Shown here one piece after another: positions 8,690 to 16,105 of a stretch of 64,000 nucleotides of DNA. This DNA comes from Phycisphaerae bacterium. GTDB taxonomy: Bacteria; Planctomycetota; Phycisphaerae; Sedimentisphaerales; Anaerobacaceae. The notes below the pieces were generated by a model that worked only from the letters and a program-made list of their open reading frames with translations, was not told the DNA's origin and did not search any database. Every line of letters starts with the position of its first letter. The first letter of the stretch is position 1. Location of the stretch: the NCBI GenBank assembly GCA_028714255.1, contig JAQTMR010000003.1, forward strand, positions 112,111 through 176,110. The letters run 5' to 3'. A program made the translations under genes and the position numbers.

Positions 8690-10507
8690 TTAATTATCGG
8701 CCTTGGCCTCTGCATCACTATCATCGCCAGCCTCTGCCTGTTCTGGTTCACCTGCTGCTTTTTCCTGCAGTTCTGCCATCTGGTCAACGCTAATATCAGA
8801 AAGAACGGTTTGGACCTCCGGCGTGTTCGGCTTCTGGACAGGCTCGGAGTCCTGTTCTTCGGCGGCCCACTGCACCCTTCGCAAGCTCAACCCTATTTTA
8901 CGAGCCTCGGTATCAACTCTCAGGATCTTAACCTCGATTTTTTCGCCTAATTTAACAATATCCTGAGTTTTCTCGATTTTATGATCGGCAAGCTCGGAAA
9001 TGTGCAACAGTCCTTCCAAGCCTGGTTCAAGCTCAACAAACGCACCAAAATTGGTAAGTTTTGTTACCGTGCCTTTAATAATCTGGCCCGGAATATACTT
9101 TTCAGGAATCGCATGTGTCCAGGGGTCCTCTGACATCTGCTTCATTCCGAGAGAAATCCGCCTTTTTTCCTCATCAACTTCGAGAACGACACATTTTATT
9201 TCCTGTCCCTTTTGCAAGGCCTCGCTGGGATGGCTATACTTTTTCGTCCAACTCATATCGGAAATGTGTATCATTCCGTCAATTCCCTTTTCTATCTCCA
9301 CAAACGCGCCGAAATTAGTCAAGCTGTGCACAACGGCAGTAACGATTGTTCCGGGCGGATATTTCTGCGAAGCAATCGTCCATGGATTGGTTTCAGTCTG
9401 CTTCAGGCCCAATGAGATTTCCTGCTTGTCTTTGTTAACGCTCAACACCACTACCTCGACTTCGTCGCCCAAATTGAGCATTTCGGATGGATGTGCCAGG
9501 CGTTTAGTCCAACTCATCTCGCTAATGTGCACCAGTCCTTCTATTCCATCTTCAAGGCGGATAAACGCCCCATAGTTCATCACGTTTACAACTTTTCCCT
9601 TTACTCTCGAACCGATTGGGTAACTTTCTTCGACGGTTTCCCAAGGACTGGATGTTTTTTGTTTCAAGCCTAAAGAGATTCTCTCGTTTTCCTTGTCCAC
9701 GCCAATAACGACGGCTTCTATTTCCTGGTCAAGCTGAACAACCTCTGAAGGATGTGAAATTCTTCCCCAGCTCAAATCAGAAATATGCAGCAGTCCATCG
9801 ACGCCTCCCAAATCCACAAACACGCCGAAATCGGCGATGTTTTTGACGACCCCTTTTCGTATTTGACCAACCTCGATTTCCGCCAGAACCCTTTCTTTGC
9901 TGCTCTTGCGTTCTTCTTCAATAAGTTTACGTCTTGATACGACGATGTTTCGGCCTTCAATATCTATCTTTAGAACCTTGCATTTGAGTTCTTTTCCGAT
10001 GAACCTGCTGATATCGCCTGGTTTTCTGATATCGACCTGTGAAGCAGGCAGGAACACGGGAACGCCAATATCAATAAGCAAGCCTCCCTTAATGCGTCTT
10101 ACGACTCTGCCGGTGACAACGTCGCCTTCCTTCTTCGTATCGACGATTGTTTCCCAACCTCTAATGCGGTCTGCTTTGCGTTTACTCAACAGAATAAGCC
10201 CGCCTTCAGAATCGGTATCTTCAAGGAGGACTTCGATTACTCTACCCGGTGTTATTTCATCAGGGCTGTCGAATTCGCTCGAATCAACGACGCCCTCACT
10301 TTTCAGTCCAACTTCTACAATAACATCATTTCCTATCAGCGATACGATTGTGCCTTTAATAATAGCTCCCGGTAAACGAGAGTCGACTTTTGTCTGAAGG
10401 ACTTCTTCGAGAAATTGACTGTCTTCGTCGCTGAACATTTTGCTGACCTGCTGGTCAATGACTTCCTGCGACAACCCTAATTTGTTAACAATATTTCTAT
10501 CTACCAT
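8690..10507 (-). CDS. rpsA: 30S ribosomal protein S1
   Basis: A 605-residue mRNA-binding ribosomal protein that helps translation initiation. Six S1 (OB-fold) domains are visible in order, at about residues 45-110, 130-195, 213-281, 298-368, 385-455 and 472-543. The last four carry the typical FGAFVE/GLLHIS signature. The C-terminal 60 residues are acidic and Ala/Glu-rich. The ATG at 10507 is preceded by AAAGGA. It lies behind cmk-plsC and ispH, the same order found in many Firmicutes (cmk, plsC, ispH, rpsA), which supports the assignment and an operon. Confidence 0.96.
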   Translation of the reverse strand: MVDRNIVNKLGLSQEVIDQQVSKMFSDEDSQFLEEVLQTKVDSRLPGAIIKGTIVSLIGNDVIVEVGLKSEGVVDSSEFDSPDEITPGRVIEVLLEDTDSEGGLILLSKRKADRIRGWETIVDTKKEGDVVTGRVVRRIKGGLLIDIGVPVFLPASQVDIRKPGDISRFIGKELKCKVLKIDIEGRNIVVSRRKLIEEERKSSKERVLAEIEVGQIRKGVVKNIADFGVFVDLGGVDGLLHISDLSWGRISHPSEVVQLDQEIEAVVIGVDKENERISLGLKQKTSSPWETVEESYPIGSRVKGKVVNVMNYGAFIRLEDGIEGLVHISEMSWTKRLAHPSEMLNLGDEVEVVVLSVNKDKQEISLGLKQTETNPWTIASQKYPPGTIVTAVVHSLTNFGAFVEIEKGIDGMIHISDMSWTKKYSHPSEALQKGQEIKCVVLEVDEEKRRISLGMKQMSEDPWTHAIPEKYIPGQIIKGTVTKLTNFGAFVELEPGLEGLLHISELADHKIEKTQDIVKLGEKIEVKILRVDTEARKIGLSLRRVQWAAEEQDSEPVQKPNTPEVQTVLSDISVDQMAELQEKAAGEPEQAEAGDDSDAEAKADN

Positions 10508-10526
10508 ATGTTTAAGTTCCTTTGTG

Positions 10527-10580
10527 CCGCAAGATATATCTTACGGGACCTGGCATCCCCCTTCTGTCCGCGACAGAATA
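10527..10580 (-). promoter_or_regulatory. Two palindromes in the ispH-rpsA gap (rpsA leader)
   Basis: CCGCAAGATATATCTTACGG (10527-10546) is palindromic except for one pair. TTCTGTC and GACAGAA (10564-10580) form a second perfect 7-bp stem with a CGC loop. Both lie in the 88-bp gap directly before rpsA. S1 is known to repress its own translation in Escherichia coli through leader structure; that this leader does the same is inference. Confidence 0.4.
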
Positions 10581-10595
10581 CCAAGGGGCACCAAT

Positions 10596-11477
10596 TCATT
10601 TAATTTTCGTTAAATTTTCAACAAATTCCGCTATTATCCACTCGGGCGTCGAAGCTCCTGCTGTTACGCCCGCTATTTTCGGCAAAGTCTTGTTTTTGCC
10701 AAAAATAGTATTTTTATCAAATTCACTCCAATTTTGCAAGTGAAACGTTTGGCTATTATATTTTTTGCAAAGTTCGGCCAGTTTGCGGGTATTTGCACTT
10801 TCCAAGCCTCCGAGCACGAACATTATATCAACCTGCTTGCATAATTGCACGGCTGATTCCTGCCTTTTTATAGCTTCTTTACAGAGGGTGTTAATCACCT
10901 TTAATTCACTAAAACCGTGCTTTCCTATCGCACCAAGCATCCTGCTGAAGTGTTCCTGGCTCTGCGTAGTCTGGCAAACAATGCCTAATTTGCCGTTTAA
11001 GGGCAGTTTATGCAAATCCGACTCGTCTGCAAGGACTATGACGTCGGTAGCGGAACCAACGACGGCCTGTACCTCGGGATGGTTTTCATCACCAATAACC
11101 ACCACTTTATAGCCAGCCCTATCAAGCTGCCCAGCTATCCGCTGGACCCTTTTAACAAGCACACAGGTGGCATCGACGATATTGATTCCTTTTTCTTCCA
11201 GCTCGGCTATCTGGTTCGGGGCGGCTCCGTGAGAACGGATAAGAACGGTCCCGCCAGCAGGCAATTGGGGAATTTGCCTGATAGATTCAACGGTTTTCAG
11301 GCCTGTCTTTGCCAGGCGTTGAACCACATCCGAGTTGTGAATGATTGGGCCGAGACTATAAACATTTTTTTCTTCACGGGACACCTTGCGGTGCCTGCCC
11401 AGCACTTTTTCAGCCATACGGATGGCGTTTTTAACGCCCGGGCAGAACCCGCAATTTTCAGCGACTACAACTTTCAT
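10596..11477 (-). CDS. ispH: 4-hydroxy-3-methylbut-2-enyl diphosphate reductase
   Basis: The last enzyme of the MEP isoprenoid pathway, converting HMBPP to IPP and DMAPP with a 4Fe-4S cluster. At 293 residues it is the normal length. The three cluster cysteines are in NCGFCPGVKNAI, DATCVLVKRV and NTLCKEAIKRQ. The catalytic Glu region is TTQSQEHF and the substrate-binding histidines are in IIHNSDV and RSHGA. It starts 14 bp after cmk-plsC and lies before rpsA on the same strand. The presence of this gene shows that isoprenoids come from the MEP route. Confidence 0.96.
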   Translation of the reverse strand: MKVVVAENCGFCPGVKNAIRMAEKVLGRHRKVSREEKNVYSLGPIIHNSDVVQRLAKTGLKTVESIRQIPQLPAGGTVLIRSHGAAPNQIAELEEKGINIVDATCVLVKRVQRIAGQLDRAGYKVVVIGDENHPEVQAVVGSATDVIVLADESDLHKLPLNGKLGIVCQTTQSQEHFSRMLGAIGKHGFSELKVINTLCKEAIKRQESAVQLCKQVDIMFVLGGLESANTRKLAELCKKYNSQTFHLQNWSEFDKNTIFGKNKTLPKIAGVTAGASTPEWIIAEFVENLTKIK

Positions 11478-11491
11478 AAAATCACCACAGT

Positions 11492-12880
11492 CTATTTATA
11501 ATCAAACGGTTTTTTGCCTTGTTCTACTCGACAGTCGTTTTGCATTTTTCGCAGTGTTTCGGTGAGCAGTTCTGCGAGTTTTCTATCGTCCATTTTTTTT
11601 ACCTCGGCTGCGGAAATAACCTTGCCGTAGCGGATATCGATTCGGCTACCCGGGCTAAACAGTTTTTTATGTCTGGGCCAAGCCTCGAATGCGCCGTCGA
11701 TGATGACGGGTACAATGTCGGCTCCGCCTCTCCTGCAGAGCAGGCCGAAGCCAGGCTTAAAGGCTGTAATTTTTCCGTCGCGAGTGCGCGTGCCTTCGGG
11801 GAACAGGCAGACGCCGTGACCTTGTTTTAGTTTACTGATGACAACTCTCATTGCGGTTAAATCCGCTTCGTCCCTTCTGACGGGTATGGTATTGACCGAG
11901 GTAATGAGCCTGCCCAAAAGGCCGCGGAAGAGCGTACTGCGGGCGAGAAAATGCAAAGGCCTTTTGACGAATATCCCACAGAGAACCGGGTCGAGGAAGC
12001 TTTGATGGTTGCAGATGAGCACTAAGGGGCCGTGGTAGGGGACATTCTCCCTGCCTTCGGGGTGAAGTTTGAAAAATGTCAGGCAGAAGATTTTACACAG
12101 CCCGCGTGCGAAACGAAACCATCTCATCTTAGGTAATTTGTAATGGTTCGACGGGCTCACCATCCTGAGCGAAGTCGAAGGACTGGTAACTGGTAACTGG
12201 TGATTGGTAATTGGTAATTTATCATTTACTATTTTCAAAAGTTTATCTACGACTTCTTCGACGCTTGAACCAGTGGTATCGACAACAACGGCGTCGGCGG
12301 CTGGCGTTAACGGGCCAACGGCTCTGTTTTGGTCGCCGGCGTCTCTTTCTTCGATGTCTTTTTGTATTTGTTCGATTTCGTTTGGCGATGTTCTGCCTTC
12401 GTCAATCGCCCTTCGCCTTGCTCTTTCGGATGCCTGTGCGATAAGGTAAATTTTAAAACGGGCATCTGGAAATGCTACCGTCCCCTGGTCTCTTCCTTCG
12501 GTAACGATTGTTTCCTCGCCTGCGGCGAACTGTCTTTGCATTTCGACCAGTTTCTCCCGCACTTTCGCAGCTGACGCAATGTACTTAGCATTGGCGGTTA
12601 CTTCCGGCAGGCGCAACTGTTCTGTAACATCAGCACCATCGATTGAGACCGTCGTTTTGTTGTTCTTCGCTGCGAATTGAAATTTTCTCTTTTCCAGGAC
12701 ATCGAGCAGTTGGTCCTGGTCGTTCATATTTACGTCTGCCTGCATCGCCGCGAGTGTAACGGCGCGATACATCGCACCGGTATCGAGAAAGCTCGCGCCG
12801 AGCCTTTCGGCCAGCAGGCGAGCGACTGTGCTTTTGCCGCTTGCCGCGGGACCATCGATTGTAATAATCAGATTCGCCAT
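11492..12880 (-). CDS. cmk-plsC: Fused cytidylate kinase / 1-acylglycerol-3-phosphate acyltransferase
   Basis: A two-domain protein of 462 residues. Residues 1 to about 215 are CMP kinase, with the P-loop IDGPAASGKSTVARLL, the DTGAMYRA motif and the GRDQGTVAFPDA segment. Residues 255 to the end are a PlsC-type acyltransferase, with the HX4D motif in CNHQSFLDPVL and the FPEGTRTRDG motif, which acylates lysophosphatidate at the membrane. The 40-residue linker is encoded by interspersed repeat DNA (12127-12230), so the fusion may have arisen when a repeat removed the stop and start between two neighbouring genes. ATG 12880 is chosen over the TTG at 12886. ispH follows after 14 bp. Confidence 0.92.
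   Translation of the reverse strand: MANLIITIDGPAASGKSTVARLLAERLGASFLDTGAMYRAVTLAAMQADVNMNDQDQLLDVLEKRKFQFAAKNNKTTVSIDGADVTEQLRLPEVTANAKYIASAAKVREKLVEMQRQFAAGEETIVTEGRDQGTVAFPDARFKIYLIAQASERARRRAIDEGRTSPNEIEQIQKDIEERDAGDQNRAVGPLTPAADAVVVDTTGSSVEEVVDKLLKIVNDKLPITNHQLPVTSPSTSLRMVSPSNHYKLPKMRWFRFARGLCKIFCLTFFKLHPEGRENVPYHGPLVLICNHQSFLDPVLCGIFVKRPLHFLARSTLFRGLLGRLITSVNTIPVRRDEADLTAMRVVISKLKQGHGVCLFPEGTRTRDGKITAFKPGFGLLCRRGGADIVPVIIDGAFEAWPRHKKLFSPGSRIDIRYGKVISAAEVKKMDDRKLAELLTETLRKMQNDCRVEQGKKPFDYK
12127..12230. repeat. Interspersed repeat DNA forming the cmk-plsC linker
   Basis: On the plus strand this stretch contains TCACCATCCTGAGCGAAG then TCGAAGGACT, a short element of the CTTCGACTTCGCTCAGG type, next to repeated GGTAACTGGTAACTGGTGAT and GGTAATTGGTAATT units. 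These are the sort of phrases otherwise found between genes in this window. Here they are translated in frame as a Pro/Ser/Thr-rich linker. Confidence 0.75.
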
Positions 12881-12904
12881 CTTCAAACAGGGTTATTTAA
12901 CCTG

Positions 12905-14200
12905 CTAATTAACTTTGATAACAATAACACTCGTATCGTCAACCTGCTTAGCAAGTCCGACAAAGCGTCTTCTATACCCGAGGACATTCTGGACCATTTG
13001 CTCGGCATCTAAAGCGGCAAACTTTTTCGCAGTTTCGAGCATTCTCTCCCTGCCCCAGAATTCACCGTCGAAGTCGGCTGCGTCAATAAGTCCATCGGTA
13101 TAAAACAGCAAACAATCTCCGCTTTTTAACTTCAGGGTTTCAATTTCATAGTCGGCTTGTTCTTCGATGCCGAGCACAAATCCGCCCTTTTCGAGTTCGG
13201 TGATTTGGCCATTTCTTATAAGCACCGCCGGCTCATGTCCACAATTGCAATAGGATATAGTTTTGTTTCTAACATCGATAGTGGCATAAAACATCGCCAC
13301 GAATTCGCCATCTTTACATTCGCCGCAGGCCATTTTGTTGAGTCTGTTGATAATCTCACCGATGGTATCCTTGCCGTCCGCCAAAGGCGAGACCTCGCCA
13401 GCAAGCGGGTATTCGGTATCAACATAAGCTCTGACGGCGCCACGAAACAAGCTCATCATAATCGCGGCAGGAATTCCTTTTCCCATCACATCAGCAATCG
13501 CCACGGCAATACTGTCATCGTTTACTCGAAGAAAATCGTAGAAGTCACCACCGACATCAAAACAGGGCGTATAGGTCGCTGCGATATCCAGGCCCGGTAT
13601 CGATGGCGCTTTTTCCGGTATCATTCTCCGCTGAATAACTCCAGCCAGGCGTATTTGTTCAGCCATGCGTTGACCGTTAATCGCCTCTGCGTAAAGTTTG
13701 GCGTTGGTTATGGCCACTGCGCACTGCGAGGCAACCACTCTGGCAAGGTTGATATCGTCTTCGTAGAACTGTCTGGGCTTCGGGCTGTACAGGCGAAGTA
13801 CACCTATAGCCTTACCCCTGAACCTCATAGCAACGGTAAGCTGGCTAACAAGTCCCTCATGCATAGTCGCATTTTTATATTTTACACGGTCATCAACGCG
13901 CATATCATCCAGCACTACCGCCTCTCCAGCAAAAGCAGCTTCGATTACCGGGTCGTTCTTAGAAACGGGCCCTTTATTCTGGTATTCTTCGCTGAGGCCA
14001 TAGGAGCTCCGCATCTTCAGATCGCCGGCCTCTTCGTCGAGCAGCCGAATAGAGCACGCCTTGACGCCGGCAATAATTTTAACCGCCGCTTCAGCAAGTT
14101 TATCCAGCACTTCCTGCAGCGAAAAGGCTCCCGCTACAAGGGTGGTGAGGTGATAAATCTGCTCGTCTCTTACTATTTCCTGTTGAGTTTTTTCTGCCAT
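12905..14200 (-). CDS. GAF domain SpoIIE-type (RsbU-like) serine phosphatase
   Basis: A 431-residue cytoplasmic regulator. Residues about 15-170 form a GAF sensor (LVAGAFSLQEVLDKLAEA through VASQCAVAITNAKLY). Residues about 190-431 form a PP2C/SpoIIE phosphatase with the metal-binding motifs DVGGDFYDF and VAIADVMGKGIPAA and a C-terminal DDTSVIVIK. Such proteins dephosphorylate anti-anti-sigma factors in partner-switching networks. No STAS or RsbW partner is in the window, so its target is unknown. It lies 24 bp before cmk-plsC on the same strand and may start the operon. Confidence 0.9.
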   Translation of the reverse strand: MAEKTQQEIVRDEQIYHLTTLVAGAFSLQEVLDKLAEAAVKIIAGVKACSIRLLDEEAGDLKMRSSYGLSEEYQNKGPVSKNDPVIEAAFAGEAVVLDDMRVDDRVKYKNATMHEGLVSQLTVAMRFRGKAIGVLRLYSPKPRQFYEDDINLARVVASQCAVAITNAKLYAEAINGQRMAEQIRLAGVIQRRMIPEKAPSIPGLDIAATYTPCFDVGGDFYDFLRVNDDSIAVAIADVMGKGIPAAIMMSLFRGAVRAYVDTEYPLAGEVSPLADGKDTIGEIINRLNKMACGECKDGEFVAMFYATIDVRNKTISYCNCGHEPAVLIRNGQITELEKGGFVLGIEEQADYEIETLKLKSGDCLLFYTDGLIDAADFDGEFWGRERMLETAKKFAALDAEQMVQNVLGYRRRFVGLAKQVDDTSVIVIKVN

Positions 14201-14371
14201 AATTAACCGCTAATACTATAATTGCAATACCTTGCGCGATAAACAATCTGTCACAAGGTTATTACAAGTTCGGTGGATTATACTTAAAATTCGTGATTGG
14301 GTGAATCTTAATCTATTTTTAATGGCTGCCCGCTTGAATCAGAGGCTGTTTTGAGTTAATGTAGAGCAATA

Positions 14372-14647
14372 ATGAGCCAGATAGCCAAACATATAATCTT
14401 CACCGGCCGAGTACAAGGGGTAGGTTTTCGTTTTACGGCTTTTAACATAGCCAACCGCTGCCAGCTAACTGGCTTTGTGCGTAATCTTCCGGACGGGGCG
14501 GTTGAGATGTTCGCCCAGGGCGATGACGAATCAGTCGGCGACTGTATCCGGGACATCAAAGAACAATTCGGCAGATTCGTCAGGGAAACCAAAATCGTAG
14601 AAGTACCCTTCAACCCTCAATACAAAGACTTCAAAATCACTTTTTAA
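14372..14647 (+). CDS. acyP: Acylphosphatase
   Basis: A 91-residue enzyme that hydrolyses acyl phosphates. It has the full family signature: GRVQGVGFRFTA holds the phosphate-binding loop and catalytic Arg, and GFVRNLPDGAVE holds the catalytic Asn. Length is normal. It stands alone, divergent from the SpoIIE-type gene, and is followed by repeat-rich noncoding DNA. Confidence 0.93.
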   Translation: MSQIAKHIIFTGRVQGVGFRFTAFNIANRCQLTGFVRNLPDGAVEMFAQGDDESVGDCIRDIKEQFGRFVRETKIVEVPFNPQYKDFKITF

Positions 14648-14694
14648 GCTCAAAGCTTTACCCGTATTTTGGCAAATTGGAATGAACCGGACGA

Positions 14695-14955
14695 GGTCTA
14701 ATATGAGACATTCGATGCTTGAAATACCGATTTTGAAGCTTACTTTATTGTGTTCAAGGTATGAAACACCCAATTTGATACTTGATATGCGATAGATTAA
14801 GTATGATATGCAGTATTTGATATTTGAAATTAGGCATTTGAAGCTTCATATATGACGTTTGATACTTGATATGCGGCATTTCATGTGTGAAATGCGGCGT
14901 TTCATATTTGCTTTTTCAAATACGAAGCTTGATATTCGAGTTTTCAAACTTATTC
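14695..14955. repeat. Degenerate array of about 21-bp TTTGATACTTGATATGCGG-like units
   Basis: Units resemble each other at a spacing of roughly 20-22 bp: TTGATACTTGATATGCGAT near 14780, TTTGATATTTGAAATTAGG near 14815, CATTTGAAGCTTCATATATG near 14835, TTTGATACTTGATATGCGG near 14860, CATTTCATGTGTGAAATGCG near 14878 and GAAGCTTGATATTCGAG near 14925. Several contain the self-complementary core TGAAGCTTCA or TTTCA...TGAAA. Mobility or function is unknown. Confidence 0.6.
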
Positions 14956-15218
14956 TGTGACATACCAAATTCAATTTACCGGACTTCCCGCCCAAAAATA
15001 ACCGTTTACAGTATAGAAAATACCTGTTTACCTCGGCGAGTGCTTAGACCGCCAGCATCCATGCCGGCGGCCAAGCTGCCTAACTTTTCCTTCCCGCCAA
15101 CCTTCACAATAGTAACTCCACACCTTTTCATAGAGCGAAGCAGGGGGGTTAATTGTTGACGGAAATTTTTGTTTTTGAGTGGTTCTTTTATCCAAACTAC
15201 TGCGTTATACAGCCCCGC

Positions 15219-15250
15219 CCGATGCTCGACGTACTACAGTACGCCTCCGC
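15219..15250. repeat. Palindromic intergenic element
   Basis: CGTACT (15230-15235) and AGTACG (15238-15243) are perfect complements around an AC loop, flanked by GATGCTCGA on the left and CCTCCGCTCGG on the right. Its compact shape resembles REP-type elements. There is only one copy in this window. Confidence 0.45.
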
Positions 15251-15386
15251 TCGGTCGAAACTGCAAGCCTTGTATTTGGGCTAAAATTTCTCACTCAAAA
15301 GGGGAAAGGGGGCTGGTTTTAACCACGGATTAACACGTGGCGCAAGCCACTCCAAGGGGGGATTTAACCCTATCTTTAAAATTCAA

Positions 15387-15488
15387 GAACAAATTAGGGG
15401 TTCAATGATGTGTTATGTAGAGGGGGGGGATTTTCAGGCTATAATAGAAGGAACAAATTAGGGGTTCAACGATGTGTTATATAGAGGG
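15387..15488. repeat. 38-bp direct repeat, two copies 64 bp apart
   Basis: Copies at 15387-15424 and 15451-15488 begin GAACAAATTAGGGGTTCA and end TAGAGGG, with 36 of 38 bases identical. A TATAAT sequence lies between them (15440-15445). The second copy ends seven bases before the start codon of a small ORF and supplies its GAGGG ribosome binding sequence. Confidence 0.75.
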
Positions 15489-15494
15489 CGATAA

Positions 15495-15650
15495 ATGGCA
15501 AAAGAAGAACCTAATAAAATAGAATTTGGGTTTAAGGGATATTTTAAGTGGTCAAAAGACCTGTTTAAACCATTTGCCCCCCTTAAGAAATTAATCAGCA
15601 CTCTTGCAGACCTGATAAATAAGATATCTCAATGGTTAACTTGGCTATAA
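15495..15650 (+). CDS. Small hypothetical protein, 51 residues
   Basis: ATG at 15495 follows AGAGGG at a sensible distance. The product starts MAKEEPNKIEFGFKGYF and ends LINKISQWLTWL; it is lysine-rich at the front and amphipathic or hydrophobic at the end. It resembles no family that I know. The clear ribosome binding site and plausible composition favour a real gene, but its length and repeat-rich setting leave doubt. Confidence 0.35.
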   Translation: MAKEEPNKIEFGFKGYFKWSKDLFKPFAPLKKLISTLADLINKISQWLTWL

Positions 15651-16105
15651 TGGCTTATGGAGAATGCTTTGATTTGTCGGGCTTGATTTAGGGCAGGGGG
15701 AGAGAGTTTTCAACTCAGGGAGAAAAAAGGCCAAAAATGACAATTTTTTTCCCAAATACCCCAAAATCCCGTAGTTACCACGGTAGATATTCCGTTACTC
15801 TACTAAATAATCACTCCTTGAGAATGAGCATAAAGGGGAAAAAGACCGAAAGGCTATTCCTGCGCCTGTATTAACGATAGCCAAGGGCGGATTTTTTGCG
15901 AGATACAGGATACGAGATACAAGCGACGAACTAGGAGTTGTCGGGCTTGATTTGGGGGATTATGTTTTCTTCTTTTTCTTCCAAGGCTCTAATGGATCAG
16001 GTATTAACGGCATCTTATCTTCAATAAAAACGGAGGAACTCTCGATCCTTAAGAGGCAATGGACCCGTTCCGCGTCCGATATCCTCAAGCCTGCTCAAGT
16101 CCGAA
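15651..16105. other. Intergenic region at the leader-distal end of the CRISPR array
   Basis: About 455 bp. It includes A-rich and T-rich stretches (GGCCAAAAATGACAATTTTT near 15731) and a short phrase ATACAGGATACGAGATACAA near 15903 of the interspersed type. An open frame from 15952 runs into the array and is not credible as a gene. No degenerate CRISPR repeat was seen beyond 16106. Confidence 0.5.

Larger units (their letters stand above)
14648..15494. other. Repeat-rich intergenic region
   Basis: About 850 bp with no gene that I can support. It holds a degenerate array of roughly 21-bp units (14695-14955), a palindromic element around 15219-15250, and the first half of a 38-bp direct repeat (15387-15424). 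Short ORFs here lack ribosome binding sites and coding character. Confidence 0.6.

Noticed and set aside
13157..14206. 349-residue plus-strand ORF opposite the SpoIIE-type phosphatase
   Set aside because: It is a frame shadow of a gene with intact GAF and PP2C motifs.
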